A DNA stretch of 64,000 bases from CAVZCK01 sp963798805 (GCA_963798805.1 CAWCVC010000002.1:992001-1056000), one strand, 5' to 3'; shown: positions 9,280 to 18,410, numbered from the stretch's first letter. Made by a program: numbers and translations. The notes: generated from the letters alone by a model not told the origin.

Positions 9280-10412
9280 GCGCCGCCGGAGTAGCCATCG
9301 AGGCAGCCTTCAAGGGAACGCTTGGACAGTTTTCGCTCGATGCCGCTTTCGAGGCGCCGATGCGCGGCGTGACCGCCCTGTTCGGACCGTCGGGAAGCGG
9401 CAAGACGACGATCCTGCGCTGCATCGCCGGGCTGCAGAAGCTGGCCGGGCGTCTGATCGTGGGCGGCGAGAGCTGGCAGGATGACGCCGCGCGCATCTTC
9501 CGCAAGCCCCATCAGCGCGCGGTCGGCTATGTCTTTCAGGAGCCGAGCCTCTTCCCGCATCTCTCGGTGCGCGGAAACCTGCAATATGGCGCCCGGCGCG
9601 CGCAGAAAGACGGCGGCACGCCGGCGATCAAGGAAGCCGACATCGTCGATCTGCTCGGGCTCGGCCCGCTGCTGGAGCGCTCCCCCCTTGCCCTGTCCGG
9701 GGGCGAGCGCCAGCGCGTCGCCGTCGGCCGCGCGCTCCTGTCCCGGCCGCGCCTCCTGTTGATGGACGAGCCGCTTTCCGCGCTCGACCGGACGGCCAAG
9801 GACGAGATCCTGCCCTATTTCGAGGCGCTTCACGGCGCCCTGTCGGTCCCGATCCTCTATGTCAGCCACGATATTGCCGAGGTGGAGCGTCTCGCCGACA
9901 CGCTGATCCTTCTCGAGTGCGGACGCATCCTTGCCTCGGGGCCGCTGCCGGAGCTGGAGGCCGACCCCGATCTGCCGCTGCTCCGCGCGCCGGACGCCTC
10001 GGTCATCCTGGAGGGACGCATCGTCGAGGTCGACGAGATCTACGCGCTGACGAGCCTTGCCGTCCCGGGCGGCAGCGTGATCGTGCCGGGCATTCAGGGC
10101 CGCCCCGGCGATCTGCGCCGGCTGCGGATCAGCGCATCGGATGTCAGCCTTGCCCTCGCGCCGCCGGAGCAGACGACGATCCTCAATTGCCTGCCGGCGC
10201 GGGTCGTTTCGGTCACGCCGCATGCGCCCGGTTCGGCCCAGATGAACGCCATTGCCGCGCTCGGCGCCGACGGCGTCGGCGCCAGGATCGCAGTGCGCAT
10301 CACGCGGAAATCGCAGGAGACTCTCGGCATCGAACCGGGCGTCGCCGTATTCGCGCAGATCAAGAGTGTCGCCCTGCTCGCCTCCGGCGCCGGCAGGCAC
10401 GGCGACGCCTGA
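9276..10412 (+). CDS. modC: Molybdate ABC transporter, ATPase with C-terminal Mop/TOBE domain
   Basis: 378 residues. Walker A GPSGSGKTT at 37-45, signature LSGGERQRVAVGRAL near 140, Walker B LLLMDEPLSALD near 160, and the H-loop in YVSHDIAE. The last about 80 residues form a molybdate-binding Mop/TOBE domain (LRISASDVSLALAPP then CLPARVVSV). Start at 9276 is chosen because it overlaps the modB stop; the frame is open upstream but that part lies within modB. Confidence 0.95.
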   Translation: MSAAGVAIEAAFKGTLGQFSLDAAFEAPMRGVTALFGPSGSGKTTILRCIAGLQKLAGRLIVGGESWQDDAARIFRKPHQRAVGYVFQEPSLFPHLSVRGNLQYGARRAQKDGGTPAIKEADIVDLLGLGPLLERSPLALSGGERQRVAVGRALLSRPRLLLMDEPLSALDRTAKDEILPYFEALHGALSVPILYVSHDIAEVERLADTLILLECGRILASGPLPELEADPDLPLLRAPDASVILEGRIVEVDEIYALTSLAVPGGSVIVPGIQGRPGDLRRLRISASDVSLALAPPEQTTILNCLPARVVSVTPHAPGSAQMNAIAALGADGVGARIAVRITRKSQETLGIEPGVAVFAQIKSVALLASGAGRHGDA

Positions 10413-10439
10413 CCTGCCGGCATTCGGCGCCTCTGCCGG

Positions 10440-10868
10440 TTATGCCAGAACCTTCGCAAGGGCCTCCAGATCGGCGGCTGACTGTTCCGCCGCGCTACGC
10501 TCGATGCGGCGATAGCGCCGCACGATTTCGCGGCCGAGATCGGTGAGCGCCGCGCCGCCGCCGCCGCTGCCTCCCGTCTGCTTGATCACGAGAGGCTCGG
10601 TGAAATGCCCATTCAGCGCGTCGATGAGAAGCCAGGCACGCCGGTAGGACATGCCCATCGCCTTGCCGGCCGCCGAGATCGAGCCCAGCTCCCCGATCAG
10701 CTCCATCAGCCGGATCTTGCCGGGGCCGAGATGCGAGCGGTTGCCGAATTTGATGCGCAGAAAGAGGGTCGGCTGCTCCGCCGGTGATTTTCGCGTGCCC
10801 GCGCTGCCGGCCCGCGCCTGGGCGCGTGTCTTGCCTGCCATCGGGCTATCCATTTCCGAGTCCTGCAT
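10440..10868 (-). CDS. ModE-type winged-helix regulator lacking Mop domains
   Basis: 142 residues. The region from RIKFGNRSHLGPGKIRLMEL through LIDALNGHF is the ModE N-terminal LysR-like winged helix, including GSISAAGKAMGMSYRRAWLL and QTGGSGGGGAALTDLGREIV. E. coli ModE has two further Mop repeats that bind molybdate; here the protein ends after the DNA-binding domain. Convergent with modC, 27 bases apart. It is the obvious candidate to bind the palindrome before modA. How it senses molybdate is unclear. Start could also be M6 or M10. Confidence 0.88.
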   Translation of the reverse strand: MQDSEMDSPMAGKTRAQARAGSAGTRKSPAEQPTLFLRIKFGNRSHLGPGKIRLMELIGELGSISAAGKAMGMSYRRAWLLIDALNGHFTEPLVIKQTGGSGGGGAALTDLGREIVRRYRRIERSAAEQSAADLEALAKVLA

Positions 10869-10987
10869 GCCGGCAATGTTGCACGGGGCGTGCGCGCTCG
10901 TCCATGGCCGCCGCGAGGCGCGGCGCCGAATTCATGAAAACCATGGCAGGACATGTGACGCGGCCCGCGGTCCGGGCGGCAACGCGA

Positions 10988-12070
10988 TCAGAATCGCATG
11001 GTGATCGAGCGGAAGGCGGTGTAGCTGATATCGGAGATCTGCTGCCACTCCGAGACGCGCTTCTGAAAGCTCACCCAGCTCTGCACGATGCGGTCGCTCA
11101 GATCGTCGACGCGCCCGATCTCCGTGACGATGTCGCGGGAGGTCTTGGCGAACTCGCCCCAGACATCCTTGGGGAAGATGTGCAGCTTGACGCCGTCATT
11201 CTCGGTGAGCTCCGCGAGCGCCTCCCCATTACGGGCGTTGTATTCAGCCATCATGACGCTGTTTTCGGCCGAGGCCGACGCCCGGATGATCTCCTGTTCC
11301 TCTTTTTTCAGGCCGTCCCAGAACTTCTTGTTGATGCCGAGCGACAGCCCGGTGCCGGGCTCGTGAAAACCCGGAAACATATAGGTCTTCAAGATCTTCT
11401 GAAAGCCGAACGCCCTGTCGTTCCAGGGGCCGACCCATTCGGCCGCATTGATCTTGCCCGATTTGAGCGCGGCGAGAATCTCCCCGCCCGGGACATTGAT
11501 CGTCTCGCCGCCAAGCCGTTTGATCACCTCCCCGCCGAGGCCCGGGATGCGCATCTTCAGCGTCTTGATCTGGTCGAGCGAGGTGATCGGCTGCTGGAAC
11601 CAGCCGCCCATCTGCACGCCGGTATTGCCGGCGAGCAGCCCCTTGACCCCGAACTGCGCCGAAAGCTCGTCCCAAAGCTCCTGGCCGCCGCCGAAATACA
11701 TCCAGGCCTCGAGCTCGTGCGCCGTCATGCCGAGCGGCACGGTGCAGAAGAACGGAAAGGCTTGGTGCTTCTTGTCCCAGTAATATTCGGCGCCGTGATA
11801 CATCTCCGCCTTGCCGGATGCCACGGCATCGAAGGCGCTGAAGGCCGGCACAAGTTCGCCAGCGGCGAAAAGCTTCACCCGCAGGCGTCCGTTGGTCAGG
11901 GCCGTGATGCGTTTCGCCACACGATCGGCGCCGGTGCCCAGCCCGGGAAAGTCCCTTGGCCAGGTCGTCACCAGTTTAATTTCCTTGATGTCTTGAGAGA
12001 GCGCGGGTTTTGCAAGCCCGGCGCTGACGGCTCCCGTTGCGGTTGCCAGGAGAAACTTTCGACGATCCAT
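10988..12070 (-). CDS. TRAP transporter DctP-type solute-binding protein
   Basis: 360 residues. MDRRKFLLATATGAVSAG is a twin-arginine-type signal. The mature part shows family 7 TRAP features: LVTTWPRDFPGLGTGADRVA, KAEMYHGAEYYWDKKHQAFP, LKMRIPGLGGEVIKRLGG and INAAEWVGPWND. Binds an organic acid in the periplasm; members of this subgroup are reported for 2-oxoacids, but the substrate here is not established. DctQ/DctM membrane partners are absent from the window, so it is an orphan or its partners lie elsewhere. Confidence 0.9.
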   Translation of the reverse strand: MDRRKFLLATATGAVSAGLAKPALSQDIKEIKLVTTWPRDFPGLGTGADRVAKRITALTNGRLRVKLFAAGELVPAFSAFDAVASGKAEMYHGAEYYWDKKHQAFPFFCTVPLGMTAHELEAWMYFGGGQELWDELSAQFGVKGLLAGNTGVQMGGWFQQPITSLDQIKTLKMRIPGLGGEVIKRLGGETINVPGGEILAALKSGKINAAEWVGPWNDRAFGFQKILKTYMFPGFHEPGTGLSLGINKKFWDGLKKEEQEIIRASASAENSVMMAEYNARNGEALAELTENDGVKLHIFPKDVWGEFAKTSRDIVTEIGRVDDLSDRIVQSWVSFQKRVSEWQQISDISYTAFRSITMRF

Positions 12071-12320
12071 GCCCCGTCCTTAACGCGTCACGTACACCAT
12101 AAAGCGAATGGGTTCTGCAGTCCTACAGGCAGCCGGACATTTCGTAAAGGCGCAAGCACGTGGGGATTTGGCCGCCGCCCGACCGCCAACCTGCGTGTTG
12201 CAATTCAGCCCAAGCCGCTGCAATATGCCGGCGAGAGGGATAGCTGACAAGACCTTGTTATTATTGTCATGACTTTGAATGCAGCCGATCCTGTGACGAT
12301 GGGGGGCGAGTTTTTAAGGC

Positions 12321-13499
12321 ATGAGCCGAAAGATGGATAGGATCTGCGTTATGAGCTGGCGGAGGGGCTTCCGGTTCACACGCTCAATCGGCAATTGGTT
12401 GCTCGCGCTGGTCATTCTCCTGCTTCCGAGCGCGGTCTTCCCACAAACCACAACCGTCGACCGCATCACCCAGCGCGCCAAGGTCAACGGCGCCGCGGTG
12501 ATGATTGTTGCCAATCATCCCGACACCTCGATGATGAAGGTCGCGGACGATCTCGCCGTGACCTTGAGCGATCCGGACGGCTCGTTCCGGGTCGTCCCGG
12601 TCGTCGGCGACGGCGCGGTCGGCAATATTCGCGACGTGGTGCTCTTGCGTAACATCGATCTCGGCATCACCGACCTGACCGCGCTCGAATATATGAAGCA
12701 GTCGAAGGAGCTGAGCCCGGCGCTGCAGCGCGAGCTGGCTCATGTGCTGACGCTGTTTCCGGACAAGCTGACCATCCTGGCGCGCAAGAGCATCAGGACC
12801 ATCAGGGATCTGAAGGGCCATCGCGTCAGCGTCGGACTGAAGGACAGCGGCTCGGCGCTGCATGCCGAGACCATCTTCAAGGATCTCGGCATTGCGGCGG
12901 ATACCGTCTATATGGCCCCGCCGGACTCGGCCGATGCACTCGTCAAGGGCAATATCGACGCCTTCGTCTGTTTTTGCCTCGCCTCGCCGGGCGTCTATCA
13001 GCGCGTGATGTTCAATGTCGATCTGCATCTGCTGCCGATCCCCTTCGAGGACGCGCTGCAGCGCGACTATCTGCCGGCAAAACTCGATCATGACGATTTT
13101 CCGGCCTTCATCTCGAAGGACGCTTCGGTCGACACCGTCGCCGTGACTTTGGTGCTCGTCACCTATAATTGGGATAAGGGAAACCCCCGCTACGCGCGGG
13201 TGGCCAAGTTCGTCCAGCGGCTGTTCGACAATCTGCCCAAGCTCCGAACCGGGCCGCGCCACAAGGGCTGGCAGTCGGTGCAGGTCAGCGCGTCGGCGCC
13301 CGGATGGCCGCGTTTCGCCGCTGCCGCCGAGTGGCAGAATTCGCAGCGGGCTCAGGCCTTGCAGGACATGCGCGTGGCATTCGACGAGTTTCTGAGCAAA
13401 TGGACGTCCGAGTCCGCCTCCCAGACCGTGCCCGCAAAGCCGGCTGAGCAGATCAAGCTGTTCGAGGAATTTCTGAACTGGCGGGCGAAAGCGCAGTAA
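12321..13499 (+). CDS. TAXI-family solute-binding protein, membrane-anchored or secreted
   Basis: 392 residues. A basic N-terminus and one hydrophobic segment (about 28-42) precede a TAXI-type domain: VPVVGDGAVGNIRDVVLLRN and DLGITDLTALEYMK, later LKGHRVSVGLKDSGSALHAE. Family members normally work with TRAP permeases; none is encoded nearby. It diverges from the DctP gene, with 250 bases between, which hold an inverted repeat TGACAA-13-TTGTCA (12245-12269) of unknown meaning. Starts at 12333 or 12351 are alternatives. Confidence 0.8.
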   Translation: MSRKMDRICVMSWRRGFRFTRSIGNWLLALVILLLPSAVFPQTTTVDRITQRAKVNGAAVMIVANHPDTSMMKVADDLAVTLSDPDGSFRVVPVVGDGAVGNIRDVVLLRNIDLGITDLTALEYMKQSKELSPALQRELAHVLTLFPDKLTILARKSIRTIRDLKGHRVSVGLKDSGSALHAETIFKDLGIAADTVYMAPPDSADALVKGNIDAFVCFCLASPGVYQRVMFNVDLHLLPIPFEDALQRDYLPAKLDHDDFPAFISKDASVDTVAVTLVLVTYNWDKGNPRYARVAKFVQRLFDNLPKLRTGPRHKGWQSVQVSASAPGWPRFAAAAEWQNSQRAQALQDMRVAFDEFLSKWTSESASQTVPAKPAEQIKLFEEFLNWRAKAQ

Positions 13500-13509
13500 A
13501 CCGCCTTCG

Positions 13510-13533
13510 CGGGGCGCCGGTCGGCTCGCCCCG
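13510..13533. terminator. GC hairpin between convergent genes
   Basis: CGGGGCG (13510-13516) pairs with CGCCCCG (13527-13533) eleven bases after the TAXI stop and before the convergent holin-like gene. There is no T-run on either side, so termination activity is uncertain. Confidence 0.35.
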
Positions 13534-13602
13534 TCAACCCCTTCTGTTTCCCGCCTCGGCGCCCGCTGAACGCCGTGCCCCAATGGAATGCGACGCCGCC
13601 GC

Positions 13603-14022
13603 TTAGCGGCGTCCCATCAGCATGCCGATGCCGAAAGCGAGCAGCGCAATCTTTACCGGACCGATCCGCCGGGCCTGTTCGCGTGCCGTCTCGACCGCCA
13701 GTTGCATCTGGTGCCCCACCTCGCCGGTTGAAGGCAGACCGAAATCCTCCCTCAGGCTTTTGGGCTGCGTGCTCTGAATCTGGCTGCGAGCCCAAAGCAG
13801 AATGATGATCGCGATCACCGCCAGACCGCCGCATACGATTGCGGCAGACACCGCCGCACCTAGCGGAGGGATCAGCACGAAATAGACCGCAAGCGCTCCG
13901 AAGACGAGTGCGATGATGACGGTAGCGCCGCCGACCGCGATGAAAACAGCCCCCATGGTGATGCTTTGGACGGTCGCTGTCACGCGTCCCTTGACGATGG
14001 CAGTGAGAAGCATCCGCAGCAT
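13603..14022 (-). CDS. Phage-holin-family (Holin 3_6/YqjE-like) membrane protein
   Basis: 139 residues with two strong adjacent membrane helices (about 22-50 and 54-78) and an amphipathic tail ending in a third hydrophobic stretch GPVKIALLAFGIGMLMGRR. Despite the family name, chromosomal members are not lytic holins; they commonly occur next to DUF883 (ElaB/YqjD) proteins, as here: the DUF883 gene ends 4 bases upstream of this start. Probably one operon of inner-membrane-associated proteins. Confidence 0.8.
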   Translation of the reverse strand: MLRMLLTAIVKGRVTATVQSITMGAVFIAVGGATVIIALVFGALAVYFVLIPPLGAAVSAAIVCGGLAVIAIIILLWARSQIQSTQPKSLREDFGLPSTGEVGHQMQLAVETAREQARRIGPVKIALLAFGIGMLMGRR

Positions 14023-14026
14023 TTCA

Positions 14027-14281
14027 TCACCTGCTCAGGATCGCGCCAAGAAGAAAACCGATGCCTGCCGCAATTGCCGCTGACTGGATCGGTTTTCTGC
14101 GAATATGAGCTTCGAGGTCTTCCAGAGTCTCGGCCGCACGGTCCTGCACGTCCTCGATCTTGTGCTTAGCCTCGCGTTTCACTGTATCGGACAGTTCTGC
14201 AAGATCGTTCTTGAGCTGCACAATCTGGGCGCGCAGTTCTTCGTTCGTGCCGGATGATGTTCCCTGCGATGGATTATCCAT
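14027..14281 (-). CDS. DUF883 (ElaB/YqjD-type) membrane-anchored protein
   Basis: 84 residues: a charged coiled-coil (LRAQIVQLKNDLAELSDTV to EDLEAHIRR) followed by a C-terminal membrane helix SAAIAAGIGFLLGAILSR. E. coli YqjD and ElaB are inner-membrane proteins that bind stationary-phase ribosomes; transfer of that role here is inference. The start at 14281 has a near-perfect Shine-Dalgarno AGGAGGT. First gene of a two-gene unit with the holin-like protein. Confidence 0.85.
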   Translation of the reverse strand: MDNPSQGTSSGTNEELRAQIVQLKNDLAELSDTVKREAKHKIEDVQDRAAETLEDLEAHIRRKPIQSAAIAAGIGFLLGAILSR

Positions 14282-14555
14282 AGTCGTCACCTCCTCAATA
14301 TTGAAACAGTCGTTAGAAACGAAACCGCCTTCCCACAATTCGGTTCCGCGAAGCTAAGAAATTCAGCGTTTTACGGCGAGGCGGGCGCGAAGGACAGGAT
14401 TTTCTCGGATACCCGCAATGTTGAAGCCCTTCGCATAAAATGAACGGAAGCTGAATGGCCGCCGTTTTAGAAACACATTTCCGTGGCGATTATTGAGTGG
14501 GATATTCGTCTTTCCAGATCAGCCTTACCGGCAGACATCGACGGGTGGGAGAAGC

Positions 14556-14975
14556 GTGAAGATTAACGCAATCTTGGCGGCCGCTGTCCTAGTGAGCGCG
14601 GCCTCCTGGCTCAATGCTGCGCCTCCGGCGATTGCCGCGGAGCCGAGTGGCGCGGAAGCTTCCATAACCAAGGCCAGCGCCGATAAAGCCGCATTCAGCC
14701 AAGTCGGCCTTGCCTCTTTCTATGTTCCGCAAGGGCGCACAGCATCCGGCGCAAAGTCCCGCCCGCACGCCTTGACCGCTGCGCATCGCCGGCTCCCATT
14801 CGGCAGCCGCGTCCGCATCACTCATCTCAAATCGGGCAAGCAGGTCGTCGTCACCATCACCGATCGCGGACCGTTCAGCAAAAGCCGCATCATCGACATC
14901 TCGCGCGCGGCGGCCAGGGCGCTCGGCATGACGCAGCAAGGCGTCGCGCGCGTTCGCATTACGCTCCTCGAATAG
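14556..14975 (+). CDS. RlpA-like double-psi beta-barrel secreted protein
   Basis: 139 residues with a GTG start (GGGAG upstream) at the beginning of a signal peptide KINAILAAAVLVSAASWLNA. The mature domain carries the RlpA fingerprint: GLASFYVPQGRTASGAK, TAAHRRLPFGSRVRITHLKS, VVVTITDRGPFSKSRIIDIS and AARALGMTQQGVARVRITLL. RlpA proteins act on peptidoglycan, in some species as septal lytic transglycosylases; there is no SPOR domain here. The frame is open 63 bases upstream, but that start lacks a signal peptide. Confidence 0.85.
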   Translation: MKINAILAAAVLVSAASWLNAAPPAIAAEPSGAEASITKASADKAAFSQVGLASFYVPQGRTASGAKSRPHALTAAHRRLPFGSRVRITHLKSGKQVVVTITDRGPFSKSRIIDISRAAARALGMTQQGVARVRITLLE

Positions 14976-15299
14976 ACATTAGTCTGACCCCATGCAATCC
15001 GCGCTTGAAATCACAATTTCGCCACAGCACATAGAGGCCTTCCTCGCAAAGGCGGCCGAGCGCAGTCGGGATAACCGGGCAAAGGGGCCACGCGAAGCAT
15101 CCGTTCCGTGCCGCAATCGGCGGCCGCTTTGGGGAACAGACGTCGTCGCCATAAGCGGCGAGAGTGATCCGCCTCGATTGCCGCTTGCGCCGGGCGGTCG
15201 GCGGCTTTCGAAAAATAATCCGGTCCGGGAAACCGACGCCCTCTCGGCGATGTTGAAGCCGGGGAGAGTCATGATTTTGCAAGGACCCAAGGCGCAGCG
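14976..15299. other. Intergenic region, no convincing gene
   Basis: 324 bases between the RlpA-like gene and the regulator. A 103-codon frame is open here, but its product is Arg/Pro-rich and low in complexity like random translation of high-GC DNA. I see no hairpin with a T-run. It presumably holds the promoter of the following gene. Confidence 0.4.
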
Positions 15300-16289
15300 A
15301 TGAATGCGATGACGATGTTCCAGTCGATTGCGAGTGATGGCAATCAATCCCTGGTGGGGGGCCCCCAACCTCAAGCCCGCACCAGCCAACGTCCACTCCG
15401 GCTCCTGCTCATCAATTCGAGCGGATGCGGTCAGGGCAAGCTCGACGAGCAGCTTCAGCGCATCGGCTTCAGCCTCGCGCATTTGCGCGAGGATATCGCA
15501 GCGCTCGACGAGCTCGGCCGGCTTGCGGAGAGCATCGATGCCGCGATTCTCGATTGGCGCTGCGAGACCGAGAAGAGCTACGAATTCGCCGATGCCCTGG
15601 CGCGCCAATGCGGCGAGATCGGCCTGCCTGTCCTGACGCTGGCGGCCTCGAGCCGCGCGCATGACATCCAGCGCGCACTCGAAGCCGGGCTTTCGAACGT
15701 TCTCTCCATGCCTTGCCAGCTTGCCGATCTCAAAGCGGCGATCGAAACCCTTGGGCGGCATCGGCAGATGGCGCAAAAGCAGGTCAGGGGCGATGTGGAT
15801 GAGGCGCTCGGCCTGCTCGACAATTGCCGCTTCCGCTTCCGCACGCCGGAGGACGTGGACAAGCTCGTGCCGCTGATCGCGCGCATTTTTCCGCAGCCGG
15901 CCAGTGCCGCTTCCGGCATTGCCGAGCTGATGATGAATGCCATCGAGCACGGCAATCTGGAGATCGGCCATCAGCGCAAGGCCGATTGGCTCGCCCGCGG
16001 CATCTATCGCAGCGAGCTGCAGAAGAGATTGCAGACGCCGCCTTTCGCCGAGCGATGGGCCGAGGTGATCATCACCCGCCGCACGGACGGCGTGATGATC
16101 GTGATCATGGATGAAGGCTGCGGTTTCTGCTGGCAGAATTTCGTCGAACGCGCCGAGACGGCGAACGGCTCGGACGAAACCGAAGCAGGCGGCATTGCCA
16201 AGGCCCAGCGCGACAGCTTCGACGAGATCCGCTTCAATCATCTCGGCAATCAGGTCACCGCCTTCGTCGCCAAGGAAAGCGCGGCCTGA
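15300..16289 (+). CDS. Receiver-like domain fused to HATPase domain (anti-sigma/kinase-like regulator)
   Basis: 329 residues. Residues about 30-155 resemble a CheY receiver: ILDW with D85 in the phosphoacceptor place, but the acidic pair after strand 1 is replaced by INSSG, so phosphorylation is doubtful. The C-terminal half is a HATPase_c fold: N-box ELMMNAIEHGN (209-219) and G1 box DEGCGF (271-276). There is no DHp or H-box, so it is not a normal histidine kinase; RsbW-type switch kinases look like this. Signalling partner unknown. Confidence 0.7.
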   Translation: MNAMTMFQSIASDGNQSLVGGPQPQARTSQRPLRLLLINSSGCGQGKLDEQLQRIGFSLAHLREDIAALDELGRLAESIDAAILDWRCETEKSYEFADALARQCGEIGLPVLTLAASSRAHDIQRALEAGLSNVLSMPCQLADLKAAIETLGRHRQMAQKQVRGDVDEALGLLDNCRFRFRTPEDVDKLVPLIARIFPQPASAASGIAELMMNAIEHGNLEIGHQRKADWLARGIYRSELQKRLQTPPFAERWAEVIITRRTDGVMIVIMDEGCGFCWQNFVERAETANGSDETEAGGIAKAQRDSFDEIRFNHLGNQVTAFVAKESAA

Positions 16290-16377
16290 TACCCCTCGTG
16301 TCTTGCGCATGACGCCATTTCGCCGCATATCGAGGCGGAAAACGCGCGCCAATCTCCTTTTTGCCGGTCAACCCTTC

Positions 16378-18189
16378 ATGCCGCCGCTTCTCCAGCTCAG
16401 CGACATCACGCTTACATTCGGCGGGACGCCGCTTCTCGAAGGCGCCGAGCTGAGCGTCAGCGCCGGCGAGCGCGTCTGTCTTGTCGGCCGCAACGGCTCC
16501 GGCAAATCGACGCTGCTGCGGATCGCCGCCAGGCTCATCGAGCCCGACCGCGGCTCGGTTTTCGTGCAGCCTGGCGCCGTCATCCGCTATCTGCCGCAGG
16601 AGCCGGATCTTTCCGCCAATCCCACAATCCTCGCCTATGTGCAGTCCGGCCTGACGCCGAGCGACGATCCCCACCGCGCACGCTATCTGCTGCAGCAGCT
16701 CGGCCTCACCGGCGAGGAAGATCCGGCAACGCTGTCCGGGGGCGAACTGAGGCGCGCGGCGCTCGCGCATGTGCTTGCGCCCGAGCCGACAATCCTGCTG
16801 CTCGACGAGCCGACCAACCATCTCGATCTGCCGACCATCGAATGGCTGGAGGCTCGGCTGGCGTCCGAGAATTCCGCTCTCGTCATCATCAGCCACGACC
16901 GCCGCTTCCTGGAAAACCTGTCGCGCACCACTGTCTGGCTCGACCGTGGCCGGACGCGCCGCATCGAGCTCGGCTTCAGCGAATTCGAGGTCTGGCGCGA
17001 CGAGCAGCTCGCGCAGGAAGAGCGCGACCAGCACAAGCTCGAGCGCAAGATCGCCGCGGAGGAGGACTGGATCCGCTACGGCGTGACCGCCCGGCGAAAG
17101 CGCAATGTCCGCCGGCTTGCCGCGCTTCAGGACATGCGGCAGGCGCGGCGGAATTATCGCGGCACGCAGGGCAAGGCATCGATGGGCGCGGCGCAGGCCG
17201 AGCAATCCAGCAAGCTGGTGATCGAGGCGAAGGGCATCGCCAAAGCCTTCGGCGAGCGCGCCATCGTCCGCGATTTCTCCCTGCGGGTCATGCGCGGCGA
17301 CCGCATCGGCATCGTCGGGCCGAATGGCAGCGGCAAGACCACGCTGGTCAACCTCTTGACCGGTGCGCTTGCCCCCGACAGCGGCAAGGTCAAGCTCGCC
17401 GACAATCTGGAGATGGCGACGCTCGACCAGACACGCGAAAGCCTCGATCCGGAATGGCCCTTGCGCGACGCGCTGACGGGCGGGCGCGGCGACACGGTGT
17501 TCGTCGGCGGCCGGGCGCGCCATGTGGTCAGCTATATGAAGGACTTTCTGTTCTCGCCCGAGCAGGCGCGCACGCCGCTGCGCGTGCTCTCGGGCGGCGA
17601 GCGGGCGCGGCTGATGCTGGCGCGCGCCCTGGCGAAGCCGTCGAACATGCTGGTGCTGGACGAGCCGACCAACGACCTCGACCTCGAAACCCTCGATGTG
17701 CTCGAAGAGCTTCTCGGCGATTATGACGGCACGGTGATCCTCATCAGCCATGACCGCGATTTCCTCGATCGCGCGGTGAATGCGGTGCTGGTGCCGGAGG
17801 GCGATGGCCGCTGGACCGAATATGCCGGCGGCTATGCCGATATGCTGGCGCAGCGCGGTGCAGACATTGCCGGGCGGCGGGTCGGCAAGGCGGAGATGCA
17901 GAAGCCGTCAAGCGAGGCGCGTCCGGCGCGGCGCGAGGAGGCGGCGAAGAAGAAGCTCAGCTTCAATCAGCAATATGCGCTGAAAACGCTGCCGGGCCGG
18001 ATCGAGGAGCTGCACAAGACCATCGCCGCGTTGCAGGCCAAGCTCGGCGATGCCGGGCTTTATGCGCGCGACCCGGATGCCTTCGCCGATTGCTCCGCCG
18101 CGCTGACGGGGGCGCAGGCCGAGCTGGAGGCCGCTGAAACGCGGTGGCTGGAGCTGGAAATCCTGCGGGAGGAGATCGAGAGCGGGTAA
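16378..18189 (+). CDS. uup: ABC-F family ATPase, Uup type
   Basis: 603 residues, two ABC cassettes on one chain without membrane parts. First Walker A GRNGSGKST (37-45) and signature LSGGELRRAALAHVL; second Walker A GPNGSGKTT (314-322) and LSGGERARLMLARAL. The C-terminal coiled coil from KKKLSFNQQYALKTLPGRIE matches the Uup C-terminal domain, which binds DNA in E. coli; ABC-F proteins also act on ribosomes. Start chosen at MPPLLQLSDI; the frame stays open upstream inside the preceding gene. Confidence 0.9.
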   Translation: MPPLLQLSDITLTFGGTPLLEGAELSVSAGERVCLVGRNGSGKSTLLRIAARLIEPDRGSVFVQPGAVIRYLPQEPDLSANPTILAYVQSGLTPSDDPHRARYLLQQLGLTGEEDPATLSGGELRRAALAHVLAPEPTILLLDEPTNHLDLPTIEWLEARLASENSALVIISHDRRFLENLSRTTVWLDRGRTRRIELGFSEFEVWRDEQLAQEERDQHKLERKIAAEEDWIRYGVTARRKRNVRRLAALQDMRQARRNYRGTQGKASMGAAQAEQSSKLVIEAKGIAKAFGERAIVRDFSLRVMRGDRIGIVGPNGSGKTTLVNLLTGALAPDSGKVKLADNLEMATLDQTRESLDPEWPLRDALTGGRGDTVFVGGRARHVVSYMKDFLFSPEQARTPLRVLSGGERARLMLARALAKPSNMLVLDEPTNDLDLETLDVLEELLGDYDGTVILISHDRDFLDRAVNAVLVPEGDGRWTEYAGGYADMLAQRGADIAGRRVGKAEMQKPSSEARPARREEAAKKKLSFNQQYALKTLPGRIEELHKTIAALQAKLGDAGLYARDPDAFADCSAALTGAQAELEAAETRWLELEILREEIESG

Positions 18190-18253
18190 AGCGATGCGCC
18201 TTTAGTTGCGGTCGCCGCCCAGTTGTTCACGTATCGCTGCCACATCCATTCCG

Positions 18254-18359
18254 CGTCGCCCCGGCGGTCAGGGCCGGGGCCTACTGGCCTAACTGCAGGC
18301 GGTGAATTCGCCGACAGGCGAGTGGACTCCGGGTCTCGCTCCGCTCGCCCGGGGCGACG
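18254..18359. repeat. R1 intergenic palindromic element, copy 1
   Basis: Opens with CGTCGCCCCGG and closes with its near inverse CCCGGGGCGACG; the first half contains a hairpin GCCCCGGC/GCCGGGGC followed by CTACTGGCCT. The same architecture recurs at 25971, 41225 and 47296, with half copies at 50918, 51152 and 52112. It lies between uup and convergent pyrG. Confidence 0.8.
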
Positions 18360-18410
18360 GCGGGGATCGCCGGCTCCGGACATTCAGCGCAGCTCTTCCG
18401 CCACCGCTAA

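Noticed and set aside
12245..12269. Inverted repeat TGACAA-13-TTGTCA as an operator
   Set aside because: Arms are only 6 bp, spacing does not fit a regulator I know, and no second copy was seen.
13603..14022. Holin as a sign of prophage
   Set aside because: The family name is misleading; with DUF883 next to it this is an ordinary chromosomal membrane protein pair and no phage genes are near.
14992..15303. 103-codon open frame between the RlpA-like gene and the regulator
   Set aside because: Product is Arg/Pro-rich without recognisable pattern, no ribosome-binding site, and high-GC DNA gives many such frames by chance.
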